DNA from: Paenibacillus naphthalenovorans
Lineage (GTDB): Bacteria > Bacillota > Bacilli > Paenibacillales > NBRC-103111
Assembly: GCF_900099895.1 (NCBI RefSeq)
Contig: NZ_FNDY01000006.1
Coordinates: 62,001-126,000, forward strand
Direction: 5' to 3'
DNA length: 64,000 bases
Part shown: one piece after another, positions 32,936-41,575 of the stretch
Numbering within the stretch: position 1 is the first letter of the stretch
Layout: each line of letters starts with the position of its first letter
The notes under the pieces: generated by a model
Database searches by the model: none
The model's input: only the letters and a program-made list of their open reading frames with translations
What the model was told of the DNA's origin: nothing
Position numbers and translations under genes: made by a program

Positions 32936-33697
32936 ATGACCATGAATGAATTTAGTCTAAAAGGAAAAGTAGCTGCAATCACTGGTGGAACCCGCGGCAT
33001 TGGCCGGTCCATTGCTATAGGGATGGCAGAAGCGGGAGCGGATATTGCATTACTGCAGCGCTCGCCTGATCAGGTTTCCGTCAAACAAGAGATTGAACAG
33101 TTGGGCGTGAAATGTTCTATTGTTCCATGTGATTTATTTGATCTGCGTCAAGTGAAAGAAGCTATTCCTGCGGTAGTCAATACCTTTGGCAAGATCGATA
33201 TCCTGGTTAACAATGCAGGTATTCAACGGCGCTCGCCTGCCGTTGATTTTTCAGAAGAAGATTGGGATGACGTTATACAAGTCAATTTAAAAGTGGTATG
33301 GCTGCTTTGTCAACAAGCGGGTAAATATATGGTTCCTCAAAAAAGCGGAAAAATCATCAATATCGCTTCCCTCGTATCGTTCCAAGGAGGTATTCTTGTT
33401 CCGGCTTATGCTTCCGCAAAGGGGGCTGTGGCTCAATTAACAAAAGCGTTAGCTAACGAATGGTCCCCGCACGGGGTTAATGTGAATGCGATCGTGCCGG
33501 GTTATATTGCCACGGACATGAATGAGGCTTTGATGAATGACCCTGTCCGGAGCAGGCAAATTCTCGAACGTATCCCTGCTGGAAGGTGGGGAAATCCAGA
33601 CGATTTTAAAGCTCCTGCCGTTTTCCTTGCTTCAGAGGGGGCCAGATATGTTCATGGACACTTGCTTGCTGTTGACGGCGGCTGGCTTGGGCGCTAG
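32936..33697 (+). CDS. SDR-family oxidoreductase (gluconate 5-dehydrogenase-like)
   Basis: A 253-residue classical short-chain dehydrogenase: cofactor motif TGGTRGIG, NNAG near residue 90, and catalytic Ser, Tyr, Lys in NIASLVSFQGGILVPAYASA followed by KG. The C-terminal half (KALANEWSPHGVNVNAIVPG, YIATDMNEALMNDP) resembles 2-dehydro-3-deoxy-D-gluconate 5-dehydrogenases (KduD) and gluconate 5-dehydrogenases. It fits a sugar-acid pathway with the adjacent dehydratase. AATAGGAGCGAG upstream supports ATG 32936. Confidence 0.9.
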   Translation: MTMNEFSLKGKVAAITGGTRGIGRSIAIGMAEAGADIALLQRSPDQVSVKQEIEQLGVKCSIVPCDLFDLRQVKEAIPAVVNTFGKIDILVNNAGIQRRSPAVDFSEEDWDDVIQVNLKVVWLLCQQAGKYMVPQKSGKIINIASLVSFQGGILVPAYASAKGAVAQLTKALANEWSPHGVNVNAIVPGYIATDMNEALMNDPVRSRQILERIPAGRWGNPDDFKAPAVFLASEGARYVHGHLLAVDGGWLGR

Positions 33698-33775
33698 CTG
33701 CGCAGAAAAAAATACGCCTCTGCTTTTCAGAAGAGCTGCAGGATAACTACACCCGTTAAAAGGAGGTCCATCAAG

Positions 33776-35029
33776 ATGCTCAATTTGAAAATTGAAGATG
33801 TAAAAGTCATATTAACCGCTCCCGGCGGCATTGATTTGGTAGTAGTGAAGGTCGAAACGAATAAGAAGGGCTTGTATGGGCTCGGCTGCGCTACGTTTAC
33901 CCAACGGATTTACGCTGTTCAATCTGCGATAGAGAATTATTTGAAGCCTTTCTTAATCGGTAAAGACCCATCTAGAATAGAGGATATATGGCAGAGTGCA
34001 AACGTAAGCGGCTATTGGAGAAATGGACCGATTATGAACAATGCTCTTTCTGGAATCGATATGGCTTTATGGGACCTTAAAGGGAAAATAGCCGATATGC
34101 CGGTCTATGAATTGTTAGGCGGCAAATGCCGTGACGGGGTTGCGTTGTACCGCCATGTTGATGGCAGCAATGAAATGGAAGTGGAGCGAAATGCCAGACA
34201 GCTCATGGATGAGGGATATCAATATCTCCGCGTTCAGATGGGGATGTACGGCGGAAGCGGGACGGAAGACACACGTTTGATTGCCAAAGTCATTTCACGG
34301 GCATCGAATATTCAGTCTAAGCATTCGCCGGAACATGTTCAACCCGGGGTTTATTTCGACCCGGAAGCCTACGCGAAAAGTATTGAACATTTATTTGCGC
34401 ATCTGCGTGCAACCCTTGGATACAACATTGAACTGATCCATGACGTTCATGAAAGAATCGCACCGATTGAAGCGGTTCGATTGGCCAAGAAGCTGGAGCC
34501 TTACCATCTGTTCTATTTAGAAGATCCGACATCTCCTGAGAATTTGGATTGGATCGAACTGATTCGTCAGCAGACCAGTACACCGATCGCTATCGGGGAG
34601 CTTTTTACAAACGTGAACGAATGGAAGCCATTAATAGCCAAGCGTCAGATTGATTTTATTCGTGCCCATGTAAGCGCGATAGGGGGAATTACGCCCGCCA
34701 AAAAATTGGCTGTTTTTGGGGAGTTTTACGGTGTTAGAACAGCTTGGCACGGACCAGGAGATATTTCCCCTGTTGGCGCAGCGGCAAACTTGCACTTGTC
34801 TATAAGCACCCCCAACTTCGGTATTCAGGAGTGGACGCCGCTTAATGAGCAGCTGCAAACCGTTTTTCCAGGCTGTCCGATTGTTAAAAATGGATATGCT
34901 TACTTGAGCGACCGGCCTGGGCTTGGTATAGATATCATCGAGGAAGAGGCGATCAAATACCCTTGTCAAGGGACGATTCCAATGTGGACGTTAGCACGTA
35001 CGCCGGACGGCACAGCGGTCAAGCCTTGA
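33776..35029 (+). CDS. Enolase-superfamily dehydratase, ManD/RspA type
   Basis: A 417-residue enzyme of the mannonate-dehydratase (ManD/RspA) subgroup. The capping domain holds IEDIWQ, YWRNGPIMNNALSGIDMALW and YELLGGK; LRVQMGMYGG corresponds to the ManD loop with its Arg and Tyr. Probable magnesium ligands are Asp223 (in DVHER, with His225), Glu249 (YLEDP) and Glu275 (GELF). His325 (WHGPGD) and Glu352 (QEW) complete the site. Family members dehydrate D-mannonate or D-gluconate to 2-keto-3-deoxygluconate, some very slowly. It ends the TRAP/dehydrogenase module and is preceded by AAAGGAGG. KDG kinase and aldolase are not in the window. Confidence 0.88.
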   Translation: MLNLKIEDVKVILTAPGGIDLVVVKVETNKKGLYGLGCATFTQRIYAVQSAIENYLKPFLIGKDPSRIEDIWQSANVSGYWRNGPIMNNALSGIDMALWDLKGKIADMPVYELLGGKCRDGVALYRHVDGSNEMEVERNARQLMDEGYQYLRVQMGMYGGSGTEDTRLIAKVISRASNIQSKHSPEHVQPGVYFDPEAYAKSIEHLFAHLRATLGYNIELIHDVHERIAPIEAVRLAKKLEPYHLFYLEDPTSPENLDWIELIRQQTSTPIAIGELFTNVNEWKPLIAKRQIDFIRAHVSAIGGITPAKKLAVFGEFYGVRTAWHGPGDISPVGAAANLHLSISTPNFGIQEWTPLNEQLQTVFPGCPIVKNGYAYLSDRPGLGIDIIEEEAIKYPCQGTIPMWTLARTPDGTAVKP

Positions 35030-35084
35030 GTCTAACTGTTCATACCCATGCCTCCCTGTGCACGTAGTATATGTTTAGATAAGG

Positions 35085-35110
35085 ACCTGGCCAGCGGCCA
35101 GGTTTTTCTT
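35085..35110 (+). terminator. Terminator at the end of module 4
   Basis: ACCTGGCC-AGC-GGCCAGGT followed by T5: a strong intrinsic terminator 55 bases after the ManD-like gene. A TATAAT at 35134-35139 just downstream is a likely -10 for the following regulator gene. Confidence 0.88.
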
Positions 35111-35194
35111 ATTTTCGCTTGCAGAAAATGGTGTATAATCAAAGTGTGAATAGTAAAATATTTCCTAAAACTCTTGTATGTTAAGGAGGTTGCA

Positions 35195-36334
35195 ATGGCT
35201 GAAACTTGCTTTATTGTGGACGATGAGCCCATCGAAGCAAAGGCACTCGAATGGATTTTAAAGGATGCCTTTCCTGAGCTTACAGTGTATCGGGAAACAA
35301 GCGGAAGAAGGATACTGGAATTGGCGGAAGCCTGTAAACCGGACTTGCTGATTGCAGATATCCAGATGCCCGGGATTAATGGCCTGGACTTGATTTACGA
35401 ATTAAAGGATTCGTTTCCTAAATTGAAAGTGATCCTGATTTCGGCGTACGAAGAATTCGAATATGCCCAGCGTGCGATCCAACTGGAGGTCAAACATTAT
35501 TTGGTCAAGCCGGCCGGCAGGGAAGAAATCGTGAGGACGGTTCGAAGCACATTGGATGAATGCAGAAGGGAACGGAAAGTACGAACGGAACACATCTTGA
35601 ACCGGGAACGGTTCCAGTTAACGAACCATTTTTTGCAGAAGGAATTATTCAATGGACTGATCCAAGGAACCTTAAATGATGCCAATTTTCAGGAAATGAG
35701 ACAGTTGCTCGGCATCGATGAAATGCCCGGATACCTGGTAACGTTCAAGCCAATGGGCAGCAGCGGGATGGAGGCGGCCCAAGAGCTCATTCGAAAGTGG
35801 AAAGTGCTGTTTCCTGTTGTGCTGGAATTGGCTTTGGGGGAAATGAAGCTGGCGCTGATCTTCTCATCCGAACTTCCTTTGCAGGTAACGGCTGAGCTTG
35901 ACAAAAATATAAAGCGCTTCCAAAACCAAAAGCAGCCGGGTCTGGTATGGGAAATCCAGCCTGTCGGAACTGAGCTGTCGGCAGTAAGAGAAGCTTTTCG
36001 CAGGGTGCTGCTTCAGCTGCGGGGAGACAATCAATTGAAGCTGAAAGTGGAGGATTATATCCGGAAAAACTATCACCGGGACTTGAGGGTGGAAGAGATG
36101 GCGGCGTATGCCCGGTTCTCCGTAAATTATTTCAGCAAGTGGTTTAAAAAAAGCTTCGGAGAGACGTTTTCCGAATATCTTACGGCATACCGGGTCGAGC
36201 AGGCGGCCGCTTTATTGAGACTAAAAAACGGAGCCAGTATTAAAGAGGTAAGCTTTCAGGTAGGCTTTCATGATCCGAATTATTTTAGCCGCGTGTTTAA
36301 AAAAATCAAGGGGAAGAACCCAAGCGAGGTCTGA
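35195..36334 (+). CDS. AraC-type response regulator (YesN-like)
   Basis: A 379-residue response regulator. The receiver domain (about 1-120) has the acidic pair in IVDDEP, the phosphoacceptor Asp55 in IADIQMPG and the switch Lys in YLVKPAG. A linker region is followed by a C-terminal AraC DNA-binding domain: YIRKNYHRDLRVEEMAAYAR and FSVNYFSKWFKKSFGETFSE, then GFHDPNYFSRVFKKIKGKNP. ATG 35195 follows AAGGAGG. It overlaps the next gene by one base. With the sugar-binding protein and histidine kinase downstream it probably activates the ribose-type ABC operon starting at 38938. Confidence 0.93.
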   Translation: MAETCFIVDDEPIEAKALEWILKDAFPELTVYRETSGRRILELAEACKPDLLIADIQMPGINGLDLIYELKDSFPKLKVILISAYEEFEYAQRAIQLEVKHYLVKPAGREEIVRTVRSTLDECRRERKVRTEHILNRERFQLTNHFLQKELFNGLIQGTLNDANFQEMRQLLGIDEMPGYLVTFKPMGSSGMEAAQELIRKWKVLFPVVLELALGEMKLALIFSSELPLQVTAELDKNIKRFQNQKQPGLVWEIQPVGTELSAVREAFRRVLLQLRGDNQLKLKVEDYIRKNYHRDLRVEEMAAYARFSVNYFSKWFKKSFGETFSEYLTAYRVEQAAALLRLKNGASIKEVSFQVGFHDPNYFSRVFKKIKGKNPSEV

Positions 36335-37341
36335 TGGAGATTAAAGTGAAACAGATCTGGTTTCTGTATTTCGTTTTGTTCGCGGCGTTGTTGTCAGGCT
36401 CATTCTGGTTAGGGATATCCTTTTATCAATCGTGGGAATTGGCGAAGGATGCGAGGCGGCACTTCACGGAGAATGCGAATCCGGTCAAGCAAAAGCAAAT
36501 TTTACTGGTATCCGAGGAAGCCAAGCACCCCTACTGGGATGTGGTTCTTAAAGGGGCGCAGGCGGCCGCGGGAGAGGATCTGCGGATTGATCTGCAGGGG
36601 CCCTACCGGGCAAGCATCGAAGAGCATCGTCTTCTCATTGAGAGAGCGATCGCTTCTAAAGTGGATGGCATCATCACTCAGGGGCTGGATGACGTGTTTG
36701 TTCCCGTCATCAATAAAGCGGTGGAAGCCGGCATTCCTTTGATTACGATTGACACGGACGCCCCCCAGAGCAAGCGATTGGCATTTGTCGGCACGGACAA
36801 TTATCGGGCGGGCGTGCAAATCGGAAACTACCTGAAAGCGCACCGGCATGATCCTGCTCATATCGGCATCATTTCGGGAAATCCCGAAGGGCAGCATATG
36901 AAGCTGCGGATCGAAGGGTTCAAGGAGGCCATCAAGGACCGCAGGGACTTTACGATTGTCGCTTTGGAGGGTTCGCAAATCAGCAAGCTGGAAGCGGTAA
37001 AAAAGGCATACGAGATGTTGAAGGAGCACCCGGACATTAATGTGATGTTCGGTGTAAGCGCTTTAGACGGTCCGGGAATTGCGCAAGCGGTGAACAAGTA
37101 CTTTCCGGCACGCCAGATCGATATCATTGCTTTTGATGATTTGCCGGAAACCGTAGAGCTGATTAAGCAGGGCGTGATTCAAGCGGCAGTCCAGCAGAAG
37201 TCATATTTGATGGGCTTTAAAAGCGTGGAATTGATGAGAAGAATTATACATCGGAAGCCGGTATCCCCGATGAACTTTACGGAATCGTTCATTATCGACC
37301 GCTCGTCCATGGATGCCTATTTGCAGACAAGAGAGGAGTGA
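36334..37341 (+). CDS. Membrane-anchored periplasmic-binding-protein-like sensor component
   Basis: A 335-residue protein with an N-terminal membrane segment (about 6-27) without a lipobox, followed by a type I sugar-binding fold of the RbsB/YtfQ family: SEEAKHPYWDVVLKGAQAAA, DGIITQGLDD, PLITIDTDAP, GTDNYRAGVQIG, and DIIAFDDLPETVELIKQG. It lies between the response regulator and the histidine kinase, overlapping the former by one base and ending just before the latter, so it is most likely the sugar sensor that signals through the kinase rather than a transporter subunit. Confidence 0.88.
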   Translation: MEIKVKQIWFLYFVLFAALLSGSFWLGISFYQSWELAKDARRHFTENANPVKQKQILLVSEEAKHPYWDVVLKGAQAAAGEDLRIDLQGPYRASIEEHRLLIERAIASKVDGIITQGLDDVFVPVINKAVEAGIPLITIDTDAPQSKRLAFVGTDNYRAGVQIGNYLKAHRHDPAHIGIISGNPEGQHMKLRIEGFKEAIKDRRDFTIVALEGSQISKLEAVKKAYEMLKEHPDINVMFGVSALDGPGIAQAVNKYFPARQIDIIAFDDLPETVELIKQGVIQAAVQQKSYLMGFKSVELMRRIIHRKPVSPMNFTESFIIDRSSMDAYLQTREE

Positions 37342-37377
37342 AGGCCTATCCGGATTTACAAAAAGGTATTTATCTAT

Positions 37378-38766
37378 GTGATTATTTTCAGCGCCTTTTT
37401 TAACGGGCTGATGTTTATCATTTATTATAATTTCACACAGCATCTCGATAATTATGAAATGATCTTAAGAAGCTTTGTCCGAATGAACGACATTGCCAAT
37501 ACGGTGGAAGCCACGCAAAGCTCTTTGAATCAATATTTAAGCAGGGGCTACGAGAAAGATCGTGATGATCTCACAGCCGGGCTCCGTTTGCTGAACGATT
37601 ACGCAGCAACCATGGAGCAAGAAACGTTTTTGCACAACAGCCAATTCCAGCTACTTCAATTGACCCATTTGCTGGATCGTTTTCAACAGGAGGTGGAAGT
37701 GAGCGTCACATATTATGATCGGCAGGAGATTGATGCCTATACGGCGCATTATGATGAATCGTTCAAGCTGGCCGGATTTATTATGGACAACACGAGAAAT
37801 ATAACAAGCTCTGAATTGACCTCCTATCGGGAGCAGTTTGTTAAAATTACAGAAAGCAAGCATTTGTTTCAGATCATGGGAAGAACCATGTTTTTCGTTT
37901 CCATTGTGATAAGTATTCTGTATTCCCTGTTTATTTTTCACGGTGTTTCTTTGCCGTTGAGAAAATTGGCGGCGCGCTCCCGCAAAATATCGTCGGGCGA
38001 TTTTAATGTAAGCGACATTTCTTTGGAACGAAAGGATGAGATCGGCGAATTGATGGCGGCCTATGTGGTCATGGGCCACAATATCGAGCGGCTGCTAAGA
38101 GAAGTCAAAAGCCAGGAGGAATATAAAAGGCTGCTGCAGGAGATGGAGTTAAAAGCGCTGCAAAGTCAAATGAATCCTCACTTTCTGTTCAATACGTTAA
38201 ATATTATATCCCGGCTGGCCTTCATGGAAAAAGCCTATAAAACGGAAGATTTGATGATGAACCTGTCCAAGCTGCTGAGATATCATCTGAAAAAAGTAGA
38301 GAGCCGGGTAACGCTGCGGGAAGAACTGGATATTATCCATAAGTACCTTTATATTCAAAAAGTCAGATTTCAGGATCAGATTGACATTCAATTCGAAGTG
38401 GATGAAGCCTGTCTGGATATTGAAATGCCGTCGTTGACCCTTCAGCCCATTGTCGAAAATATTTTTGTTCACGGTATTCAATCTGCGGAAACGATCACCC
38501 GAATCCGAATTCACATTTATCGGGACGAGGGCTGCGAAAAGATCGAGATCCATGACAATGGAGCGGGAATGTCCCGCGAAACCATTGAACGTTTGCTGAA
38601 TGTAAATTCCGAATCCTATGGCTTGGGACTTGGTATTCAAAATGTCATCCGGCGTTTGCGTATCTTTTACCAAACGTCTGACGTCATCTCCATTCATAGT
38701 GAAATGGGATCGGGAACCTGCATCAGGCTGAATTTGCCTCGTCATCGGCATTATCAGATCGTTTAA
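37378..38766 (+). CDS. Sensor histidine kinase, YesM/LytS-like
   Basis: A 462-residue membrane kinase. Segments at the N-terminus and about residues 165-190 flank an extracytoplasmic helical region; a HAMP domain follows (LPLRKLAARSRKISSGDFNV). The His-kinase motif is QSQMNPHFLFNTLN and the ATP site includes PIVENIFVHGI, DNGAGM and GLGLGIQNVIRRL. GTG 37378, with AAAAAGG about 11 bases upstream, is used here. However a stop-free extension (IRIYKKVFIY) reaches back to ATC 37348, which has an ideal GAGAGGAG site 9 bases before it and restores the usual cytoplasmic start of this family; a non-standard ATC or ATT start is possible. Confidence 0.9.
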   Translation: MIIFSAFFNGLMFIIYYNFTQHLDNYEMILRSFVRMNDIANTVEATQSSLNQYLSRGYEKDRDDLTAGLRLLNDYAATMEQETFLHNSQFQLLQLTHLLDRFQQEVEVSVTYYDRQEIDAYTAHYDESFKLAGFIMDNTRNITSSELTSYREQFVKITESKHLFQIMGRTMFFVSIVISILYSLFIFHGVSLPLRKLAARSRKISSGDFNVSDISLERKDEIGELMAAYVVMGHNIERLLREVKSQEEYKRLLQEMELKALQSQMNPHFLFNTLNIISRLAFMEKAYKTEDLMMNLSKLLRYHLKKVESRVTLREELDIIHKYLYIQKVRFQDQIDIQFEVDEACLDIEMPSLTLQPIVENIFVHGIQSAETITRIRIHIYRDEGCEKIEIHDNGAGMSRETIERLLNVNSESYGLGLGIQNVIRRLRIFYQTSDVISIHSEMGSGTCIRLNLPRHRHYQIV

Positions 38767-38788
38767 AGCCGCGTAAGCGGCTTTTTCC
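38765..38788 (+). terminator. Terminator after the histidine kinase
   Basis: AAAGCCGC-GTAA-GCGGCTTT plus further T residues, overlapping the last bases of the kinase stop codon region. It separates the sensor operon from the transporter operon. Confidence 0.85.
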
Positions 38789-38789
38789 T

Positions 38790-38861
38790 ATTGGAACAAA
38801 AATCCAGAGCGTGGCAAATAAATGCTAGAAAAGGGTTGGAATAGTCAGAATATTGGAACAA
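38790..38861 (+). repeat. Direct repeats ATTGGAACAA upstream of the sugar ABC operon
   Basis: ATTGGAACAA occurs at 38790-38799 and 38852-38861, 62 bp apart (about six helical turns), with a partial TTGGAATAG near 38836. Direct repeats on one helix face are typical of AraC-type regulator sites, so these may bind the response regulator encoded at 35195. Inference only. Confidence 0.4.
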
Positions 38862-38937
38862 TCGTGTAGAGTCATTTTGACCGGGCTTTGATACATTGAA
38901 TTCAGCAATGAAAACATGATATGAGGGGTGTGCCATC

Positions 38938-39957
38938 ATGAAAAACGGATTTACCACTATGCTCATTTTATTGCTCGTATTTCTAACGGCTTGTTCTGGT
39001 TCCGCTCCTTCCGGGTCCAATGGAAGCGCAACCAACCAACCTCCAACGCCTGCGCCTCAAGGCGGCGGTACTGCGGATAAGAAGCTCGTCATCGGAACGT
39101 CGGTGCCGTCGCTCGAATTTACGTTCTTTGTAGCCGCCCAGAAGTCATGGCAGGAGACAGCCAAGGAATTAGGCGTGGAAGCGCCCTTCTACAATGCAGA
39201 GAATAATCAGGCGAAGCAGAACAGAGATGTGGAGGATATGATTGTCAAAAAGGTAAATGCCATCGTTCTCATTCCGATTACAACCGAAGGCGTAACCCCG
39301 GCGATCAAAGCGGCCAATGAAGCGGGCATCCCCGTCTTTACGGTAGACCGCAGCGTCACCTCCAAGGATGCCAAGGTTGTCGCGCATATCGGGACCAACC
39401 ATGAGGATATGGGGGAAAATGCCGCCAAGCTGTTCCTCAAGGGATTGGAAGAAAAATATCCGAACGAGCCGGTATGGAATGTGGCTGAGCTTCAAGGTAC
39501 ACCCGGTTCGTCTGCGGCGATCGAGCGCGGGAAAGGGATTCACAATATACTCGAAAACAATCCCAAGGTGAAGATTGTAGCCAGCTTAAACGGAGAATTT
39601 CAATCCACCACTGCGATGCGGGCTGCAGAGAATATCCTGACCGCCAATAAAACTTTGCACGGTTTCATTGCTCATAACGACATGATGATTGAAGGGGCAT
39701 GGCAGGCGGCCAAGGCGGCAAACCGCGATACGCAGCTCATTATGGTAGGGATGGATGGCCAGAAATCGACCGTAGAAAAAATCAAGTCGGGAGAAATATA
39801 CGGTTCGGCACTGCAATATCCAAGCATGCTCGGGGACGGGTTAAAGACAGCAGTGAAGCATTTGAATCAGGAGAAGGTGGAGGAGCAGGTATGGGTTCCT
39901 ACAGATCTTATCGATCAAGCCAATGCGGATGACATGCTGAAAACAAAGGCTTGGTAA
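38938..39957 (+). CDS. Sugar ABC transporter substrate-binding lipoprotein (RbsB-like)
   Basis: A 339-residue lipoprotein, lipobox LTAC at about residue 19, then a Ser/Pro/Gly linker. The type I binding-protein fold shows SVPSLEFTFFVAAQKSWQET, the sugar-contact region IVLIPITTEGVTPAI, GIPVFTVDRSVTSKDA and IGTNHEDMGENAA, as in ribose/galactose/xylose-binding proteins. It is the first gene of an operon with the ATPase, permease and three sugar-modifying enzymes. Preceded by GAGGGGTG. Confidence 0.92.
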   Translation: MKNGFTTMLILLLVFLTACSGSAPSGSNGSATNQPPTPAPQGGGTADKKLVIGTSVPSLEFTFFVAAQKSWQETAKELGVEAPFYNAENNQAKQNRDVEDMIVKKVNAIVLIPITTEGVTPAIKAANEAGIPVFTVDRSVTSKDAKVVAHIGTNHEDMGENAAKLFLKGLEEKYPNEPVWNVAELQGTPGSSAAIERGKGIHNILENNPKVKIVASLNGEFQSTTAMRAAENILTANKTLHGFIAHNDMMIEGAWQAAKAANRDTQLIMVGMDGQKSTVEKIKSGEIYGSALQYPSMLGDGLKTAVKHLNQEKVEEQVWVPTDLIDQANADDMLKTKAW

Positions 39958-40034
39958 TCCATGCGGGGAGCTCTATCGGGGGCATGGTAGAGCTTCCGCT
40001 TTTATTGAAAACGATCATGGAAAGGGGAGCGGGA

Positions 40035-41555
40035 ATGTCCCGACGGGTAGAAAAGGAATGCGCGCTGTTTACAAAGCATATTGGCAAGCAGTTCAACGGG
40101 ATAACGGTGCTCCAGGATATCAATTTATCCATATACAAAGGCGAGATTCATACACTATTGGGTGCCAATGGCGCCGGGAAAAGCACTTTGATTAAAATTA
40201 TCGACGGGATTTATACGGATTACGAAGGGGAAATCTATGTCAACAACCGGCGGGCCGAGATGAAAAACAGCGAGGATGCGAGGCTGCTGGGCATCGGCAT
40301 GGTTCATCAGGAGCTAAGCCTGATCCCGCAGCTGAATGTGGCTGAGAACATCTATCTTGGGCGCTTGCCGCGAAATTCGATCGGCTTGGTCCATTACAAA
40401 AAGCTGCACGAAAATGCGCAGCAGCTTCTTGCTCTGCTGAATTTAACGATCTCTACCAATGATTTGGTCGGCCGGCTAAGTATTGCTGACCGGCAAATGG
40501 TCGAGATCGCCAAGATGCTTTCCATGAATGCGGAAATCCTGCTGCTGGACGAACCGACCTCCGCTTTAAGCGACAAAGAAGTGACCCGATTGTTTGAAAC
40601 GCTCCGTCAGCTGAAGGCAAGCGGCAAAGCGATCATATTCATCACGCATAAGCTGGAAGAAATTTATGCCATATCTGACAAGGTGACCATTATGCGTGAC
40701 GGACAACAAATCGAAACCTTGGATTTATCCGTTAAAAGTCCGGATCTCGAAAAGAACCTGATTTCTTTAATGACGGGTACGGAGCATCATGAAGAAACGA
40801 TATATCCCGGGAAGGGAAACGTGCAAGAAGAGATTGTTTTTCGAATTGAGCAGTATACCGGACGAAACTTTCATCATATTTCACTGGAGGTTCGCAAAGG
40901 GGAAATCCTGGGGATTGCCGGCTTGAACGGGGCAGGCCGTACGGAGCTGGCGCGTGCGATTTTCGGAGCAGACAGGAAGGACTCGGGAAATACGTATCTC
41001 AACGGCCGGCCCATTGTCATTAAAAGCCCTATGGATGCGATTAAACAGGGAATTGCCATGATTACGGAGGATCGTAAAAAAGAAGGCTTCATCGGCTGCC
41101 TGGGGGTCAAGGAAAATATTAATTTAACGACGATCCGCGATACGGTCAGGCATCTGCTGCTTCATCGCCGTCTGGAAATACAAAAGGCCAAAAAGTATAT
41201 AAGCAAGCTCAATATTAAAACCTTTTCCGAGCATGTTCCGGTCCGCAATTTGAGCGGAGGCAACCAGCAAAAGGTCATTTTGGCCAAATGGCTGGCGCTG
41301 GATTGCAAGCTGATGATTTTGGATGAGCCCACCAAAGGAATTGATGTCAAAGCGAAATCGGAGATCTATCAACTGATGAGGGAGCTGGCCGAGCAGGGGA
41401 TCGCCATTATATTTATTTCATCGGAATTTACGGAGCTGATCGGCATGGCGGATCGCGTATTGGTCATGAATCACGGAAAGATCGTCCATGAGCTAAGGAA
41501 TGAACAGATCACGAAGGAAAATATAATGAATCATATCTTCAAGGATGTGGTCTAG
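40035..41555 (+). CDS. Sugar ABC transporter ATP-binding protein (RbsA-like)
   Basis: A 506-residue duplicated ATPase. The first domain has Walker A GANGAGKST, signature-like LSIADRQMVEIA and Walker B ILLLDEPTSAL. The second has a degenerate Walker A (GLNGAGRTE), the signature LSGGNQQKV and LMILDEPTKGID, as is usual for RbsA/MglA. ATG 40035 (after GGAAAGGGGAGCGGG) gives the normal family length; upstream in-frame ATGs at 39951 and 40017 would add residues with no family match. It powers import of the sugar bound by the preceding lipoprotein. Confidence 0.92.
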   Translation: MSRRVEKECALFTKHIGKQFNGITVLQDINLSIYKGEIHTLLGANGAGKSTLIKIIDGIYTDYEGEIYVNNRRAEMKNSEDARLLGIGMVHQELSLIPQLNVAENIYLGRLPRNSIGLVHYKKLHENAQQLLALLNLTISTNDLVGRLSIADRQMVEIAKMLSMNAEILLLDEPTSALSDKEVTRLFETLRQLKASGKAIIFITHKLEEIYAISDKVTIMRDGQQIETLDLSVKSPDLEKNLISLMTGTEHHEETIYPGKGNVQEEIVFRIEQYTGRNFHHISLEVRKGEILGIAGLNGAGRTELARAIFGADRKDSGNTYLNGRPIVIKSPMDAIKQGIAMITEDRKKEGFIGCLGVKENINLTTIRDTVRHLLLHRRLEIQKAKKYISKLNIKTFSEHVPVRNLSGGNQQKVILAKWLALDCKLMILDEPTKGIDVKAKSEIYQLMRELAEQGIAIIFISSEFTELIGMADRVLVMNHGKIVHELRNEQITKENIMNHIFKDVV

Positions 41556-41575
41556 CTGGGAAAGGGGGATAACAG

